Source: Bacteroidia bacterium
GTDB taxonomy: Bacteria > Bacteroidota > Bacteroidia > Bacteroidales > UBA5342
Assembly (NCBI GenBank): GCA_030433225.1
Contig: JAUIMD010000041.1
Location: 1-9,927 of the forward strand
Direction: 5' to 3'
Length of the DNA stretch: 9,927 nucleotides
A model generated the notes under the pieces. It did no database searches. It was given only the letters and a program-made list of their open reading frames with translations, and was not told the DNA's origin. Positions 7,436 through 9,927 of the stretch are shown here, one piece after another (position 1 is the stretch's first letter; each line of letters begins with the position of its first letter). The position numbers were made by a program, and so were the translations under genes.

Positions 7436-9148
7436 ATGAAAACAATGAACATTAAAAATACGTGGGGTTACTTGCTGGCACTGGTCCTGGTTATGGGCTT
7501 GTCGCTGAGTTGCGAAAGACAACACATTCCGATTGAAACAACACAGGACGTGTTGATGGGAGAATACCTGGAGCAAAATCCTGAGCTTTCCGAATTTTTG
7601 TACCTGGCAGAATTAACCAATAACCTTGGTTTTATAAATGCGTACGGCTCCTATACCTTTTTTATACCTACCAATGCAGCCTTTAGTGCATATTTGGCCA
7701 AGTACAATAAAACTTCGCTGGACGAATTTAGCCAGGAAGAGTTGGATGAACTGTTTACCTACCACATTGTAAACGATACGCTTTCATCCATTTATTTTAC
7801 CGATGGAAAATTGAAGTCACCTTCAATGAACAACAAATACCTCATTACAGGGGTAAGTGTTAACAACGAAGGGCGTGCCAGCTATGTGGTGAACAAGCAG
7901 TCTTTAATCAGTGCACTGGATGTGAAAGTAGGCAACGGCTACATTCACGAAGTAGAGCAGGTACTGGATCCACCCAAATTAACCGTGGCTGAAATGATTA
8001 AAGCCAACCCTGATTATTCAATTTTTACCCGGGCACTGGAAGAAACACAGGTATATGACATTATTAATGTACCCACCGGTCAGTTTACCGTTATGGTGCA
8101 AAACGACAGTGTGTACAACGCCATGGGAATTGAATCGTACGAAGATTTGGTGGCTGAATACTCGCACCTTGGCGATCCAACCAACCCCGAAGACAGCCTT
8201 AACTTATACATGCGCTACCATTGTTTACCCGGCGTAAACTATATGGCGGATATTGTTCTGGCAAAATCACACCTTACCATTGTACCGCAGGAGGTAATTA
8301 CAGTGGATGTGGATGGCGATGTGGTAATGATTAATGACCAAACCATTGCCGGTACCCATTACCCCGGAGCTGAAATGAACCGCCCCAACAGCGATAATTC
8401 TGCTTCAAACGGTGTATATCACGAACTGGATGGAAACATTTACATAAAAGTATTGCTTCCGGTTGCTGTATACTGGGATCCCACTACACAGCCCGAAATG
8501 ATGAAGCTGTCCGGTATTTATAAGGCCAACGTTACCAATGTTTCGTTTGCACAGGGAGATTTGGCAAACATGACCTGGGGAGGAAACAATACCTCAGTTA
8601 CCTATTGGGCCGAAGGGTATGCCGTGCAAAACGATGTACTGGATATCTATCTGAGAACTTCAGTAATTCCCTGGGCAGAGTTGAAAACACCACTGCTTAT
8701 TAAAGGTACCTACAAAGTGTGGGTGGCCTATAGAGCTAACCCTTACGGACAGGCCATTCAAACCACCTTTAAGCAGGATGGACTGGATGATCAGATTCTT
8801 GGTGAAATTCTGCAGATTGGAAACTACGGAAGAACGCCCAGTCAGATTTCGGAAGACGACCTGGAAGCCATTGGCTACAAGTGGTACTACAATCCCGAAT
8901 CGAACCGTACCGTGTGTCGATTGGTAGGTATTATTGAGGTGTCATCCACCGGACAACACACGCTGCGATTTGATGCCATTACCAACAACCGTGGACGTCT
9001 GTGGTGCGATATGATTCAATTCATTCCGGCAGATGCCGACCAAAGATGGCCTAAGTTCGACCATGATGGAAACTTTATTTACGAACCCGTGGATACCGCA
9101 ACGGTAGATGCCGTTGGTGAGGCCGCAGCAGCGCAGTTTTTTGAGTAA
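7436..9148 (+). CDS. Lipoprotein with two FAS1 domains and a C-terminal beta-rich, carbohydrate-binding-like domain
   Basis: Occupies the position after susD where SusE/SusF-type surface glycan-binding proteins normally sit, so a ligand-binding accessory role is inferred. The frame is open from an ATG at 7400, inside the SusD gene, but the ATG at 7436, ten bases after the SusD stop, gives a proper lipoprotein signal: basic start, hydrophobic LLALVLVMGL, lipobox SLSC with Cys at 26. FAS1 unit 1 is about 41-179 (YTFFIPTNAAF at 73-83, YHIV at 109-112, NGYIHEVEQVLDP at 167-179). FAS1 unit 2 is about 181-340 and more divergent (FTVMVQNDSVYN at 217-228, RYH at 260-262, NGVYHELDGNI at 325-335). Residues about 343-533 form a beta-rich domain with GTYKVWVAYRA, FKQDG, TGQHTLRFDAI and LWCDMIQFIP, a pattern like CBM6-type or related sandwich domains; this comparison is by eye. 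A short charged tail follows. Two cysteines (494, 524) lie in that domain and could pair. FAS1 is confident, the module identity is not. Confidence 0.87.
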   Translation: MKTMNIKNTWGYLLALVLVMGLSLSCERQHIPIETTQDVLMGEYLEQNPELSEFLYLAELTNNLGFINAYGSYTFFIPTNAAFSAYLAKYNKTSLDEFSQEELDELFTYHIVNDTLSSIYFTDGKLKSPSMNNKYLITGVSVNNEGRASYVVNKQSLISALDVKVGNGYIHEVEQVLDPPKLTVAEMIKANPDYSIFTRALEETQVYDIINVPTGQFTVMVQNDSVYNAMGIESYEDLVAEYSHLGDPTNPEDSLNLYMRYHCLPGVNYMADIVLAKSHLTIVPQEVITVDVDGDVVMINDQTIAGTHYPGAEMNRPNSDNSASNGVYHELDGNIYIKVLLPVAVYWDPTTQPEMMKLSGIYKANVTNVSFAQGDLANMTWGGNNTSVTYWAEGYAVQNDVLDIYLRTSVIPWAELKTPLLIKGTYKVWVAYRANPYGQAIQTTFKQDGLDDQILGEILQIGNYGRTPSQISEDDLEAIGYKWYYNPESNRTVCRLVGIIEVSSTGQHTLRFDAITNNRGRLWCDMIQFIPADADQRWPKFDHDGNFIYEPVDTATVDAVGEAAAAQFFE

Positions 9149-9173
9149 AACCACAGCTATTCAAGGGTAAAAC

Positions 9174-9927
9174 ATGCAAAAAATAAAAACAAAATATATG
9201 AAGGTAAGCAATAAAGTATTTTCCCTGGTAATGTTGCTTTCCCTCCTGGTTTGTGGAGGGTGTAAAGATGCCTGGGAAGAGCATACAAAGTTGAATGAAG
9301 GAACTCCTTCGGCCGACCTGCTCGAAGAAATTAAGAGCAAGCCGGAACTCAGCACTTTTGCGGAGCTGTTAGCCGCTTCGGGCCTCGAAAGCCAACTGGT
9401 AGCTTCCAAACTGTTTACGGTTTGGGCACCTACAAATGATGCATTAAACGGGGTCGAAATCCCCGATGACGAAGCAGCGTTGCAACAACTCCTGTTAAAT
9501 CACATTAGCTATGAGCGGGTTAATTTCACCGGGAAAAGCGGGCAATTTCGTCATAAAATGGCCAACGGTAAATACCTTTCGATGGATACCGAGGCGGGTA
9601 CCATTGATGGTGTGGCCGTAACCGGAAATGATGATGTAGCTGCCAATGGAGTGCTGCACATGGTTTCGGGCGTAATTCCGGTGAAACAGAACATTTGGGA
9701 GTATTTAAACACAACCGATAAAGGGGGTAAGCAAGTGGAATTCATCCTTTCGCAGGACCGTGAGGTAGCCGATATCGAAAACTCGGTACAAATCGGGGTG
9801 GATCCCGAAACCGGTGCACCCATCTACGATACCGTGATGGTGCTGGTAAATACCTACCTGCGCGATGTAGCCGACCTGAGTGACGAAAACCAGCAGCTTA
9901 CCTACTTCCTGTTAAATGACGGAGTAC
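9174..9927 (+). CDS. Partial FAS1-domain lipoprotein, truncated by the window end
   Basis: An open frame runs from ATG at 9174 to the right edge without a stop (251 complete codons), 25 bases after the previous gene; no terminator lies between. M9 (9198) is an alternative start, leaving a 21-residue signal before the Cys; AGGG at 9165-9168 fits the 9174 start loosely. The lipobox is CGGC (27-30), with an unusual Cys at -3, then KDAWEEH, an acidic surface-export-like stretch. A first FAS1 unit spans about 43-170: FTVWAPTNDAL at 81-91, NH at 109-110, and the closing NGVLHMVSGVIPV at 158-170. It is compact, about 130 residues, and the closest in size to a canonical FAS1 domain here. A second unit begins at about 171 (NIWEYL) and is cut at its TYFLLNDGV motif (243-251). 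It is probably a third binding subunit of the same SusCD system. What follows the second unit lies outside the window. Confidence 0.85.
   Translation, partial: MQKIKTKYMKVSNKVFSLVMLLSLLVCGGCKDAWEEHTKLNEGTPSADLLEEIKSKPELSTFAELLAASGLESQLVASKLFTVWAPTNDALNGVEIPDDEAALQQLLLNHISYERVNFTGKSGQFRHKMANGKYLSMDTEAGTIDGVAVTGNDDVAANGVLHMVSGVIPVKQNIWEYLNTTDKGGKQVEFILSQDREVADIENSVQIGVDPETGAPIYDTVMVLVNTYLRDVADLSDENQQLTYFLLNDGV

Noticed and set aside
1..9927. CRISPR arrays, tRNA/rRNA genes, insertion sequences
   Set aside because: No regularly spaced repeats, no tRNA- or rRNA-like sequence and no transposase or terminal inverted repeats were seen.

Overview
The window looks like a piece of a Bacteroidota genome. 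The evidence is a SusC/RagA-type TonB-dependent receptor directly followed by a SusD/RagB-type lipoprotein, several lipoproteins with acidic residues just after the lipobox cysteine, A/T-rich start contexts with almost no Shine-Dalgarno sequences, and moderate GC by eye. The genus cannot be read from the sequence.

Layout: positions 1-439 hold no convincing gene. They contain an imperfect hairpin at the left edge and, just upstream of the first gene, a 12-bp palindrome and a 7-bp inverted repeat that may be a promoter/operator region. From about 488 to the right edge, five genes all read on the + strand with gaps of 3, 5, 10 and 25 bases and no visible terminator, so they are very probably one transcript. 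They are: (1) a lipoprotein with about four fasciclin (FAS1) domains, (2) SusC, (3) SusD, (4) a lipoprotein with two FAS1 domains and a C-terminal beta-rich domain resembling carbohydrate-binding modules, and (5) a third FAS1 lipoprotein cut off by the window end.

How they may work together: SusC is a TonB-powered outer-membrane barrel and SusD is its surface lid, together a 'pedal-bin' importer. In classical polysaccharide utilisation loci, the neighbouring genes encode surface glycan-binding proteins (SusE/SusF-like) and glycoside hydrolases. Here those positions are taken by multi-FAS1 lipoproteins, at least eight FAS1-like units in total by my reading, and no enzyme or regulator is visible. 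FAS1 domains are usually adhesion or ligand-binding modules, so the inference is a surface capture/import complex whose binding subunits are FAS1 proteins. The substrate cannot be read from the sequence. FAS1 genes next to SusC/SusD pairs are, as I recall, not unheard of in Bacteroidota genomes; what stands out is the density and arrangement (FAS1-SusC-SusD-FAS1-FAS1) and the module fused to gene 4.
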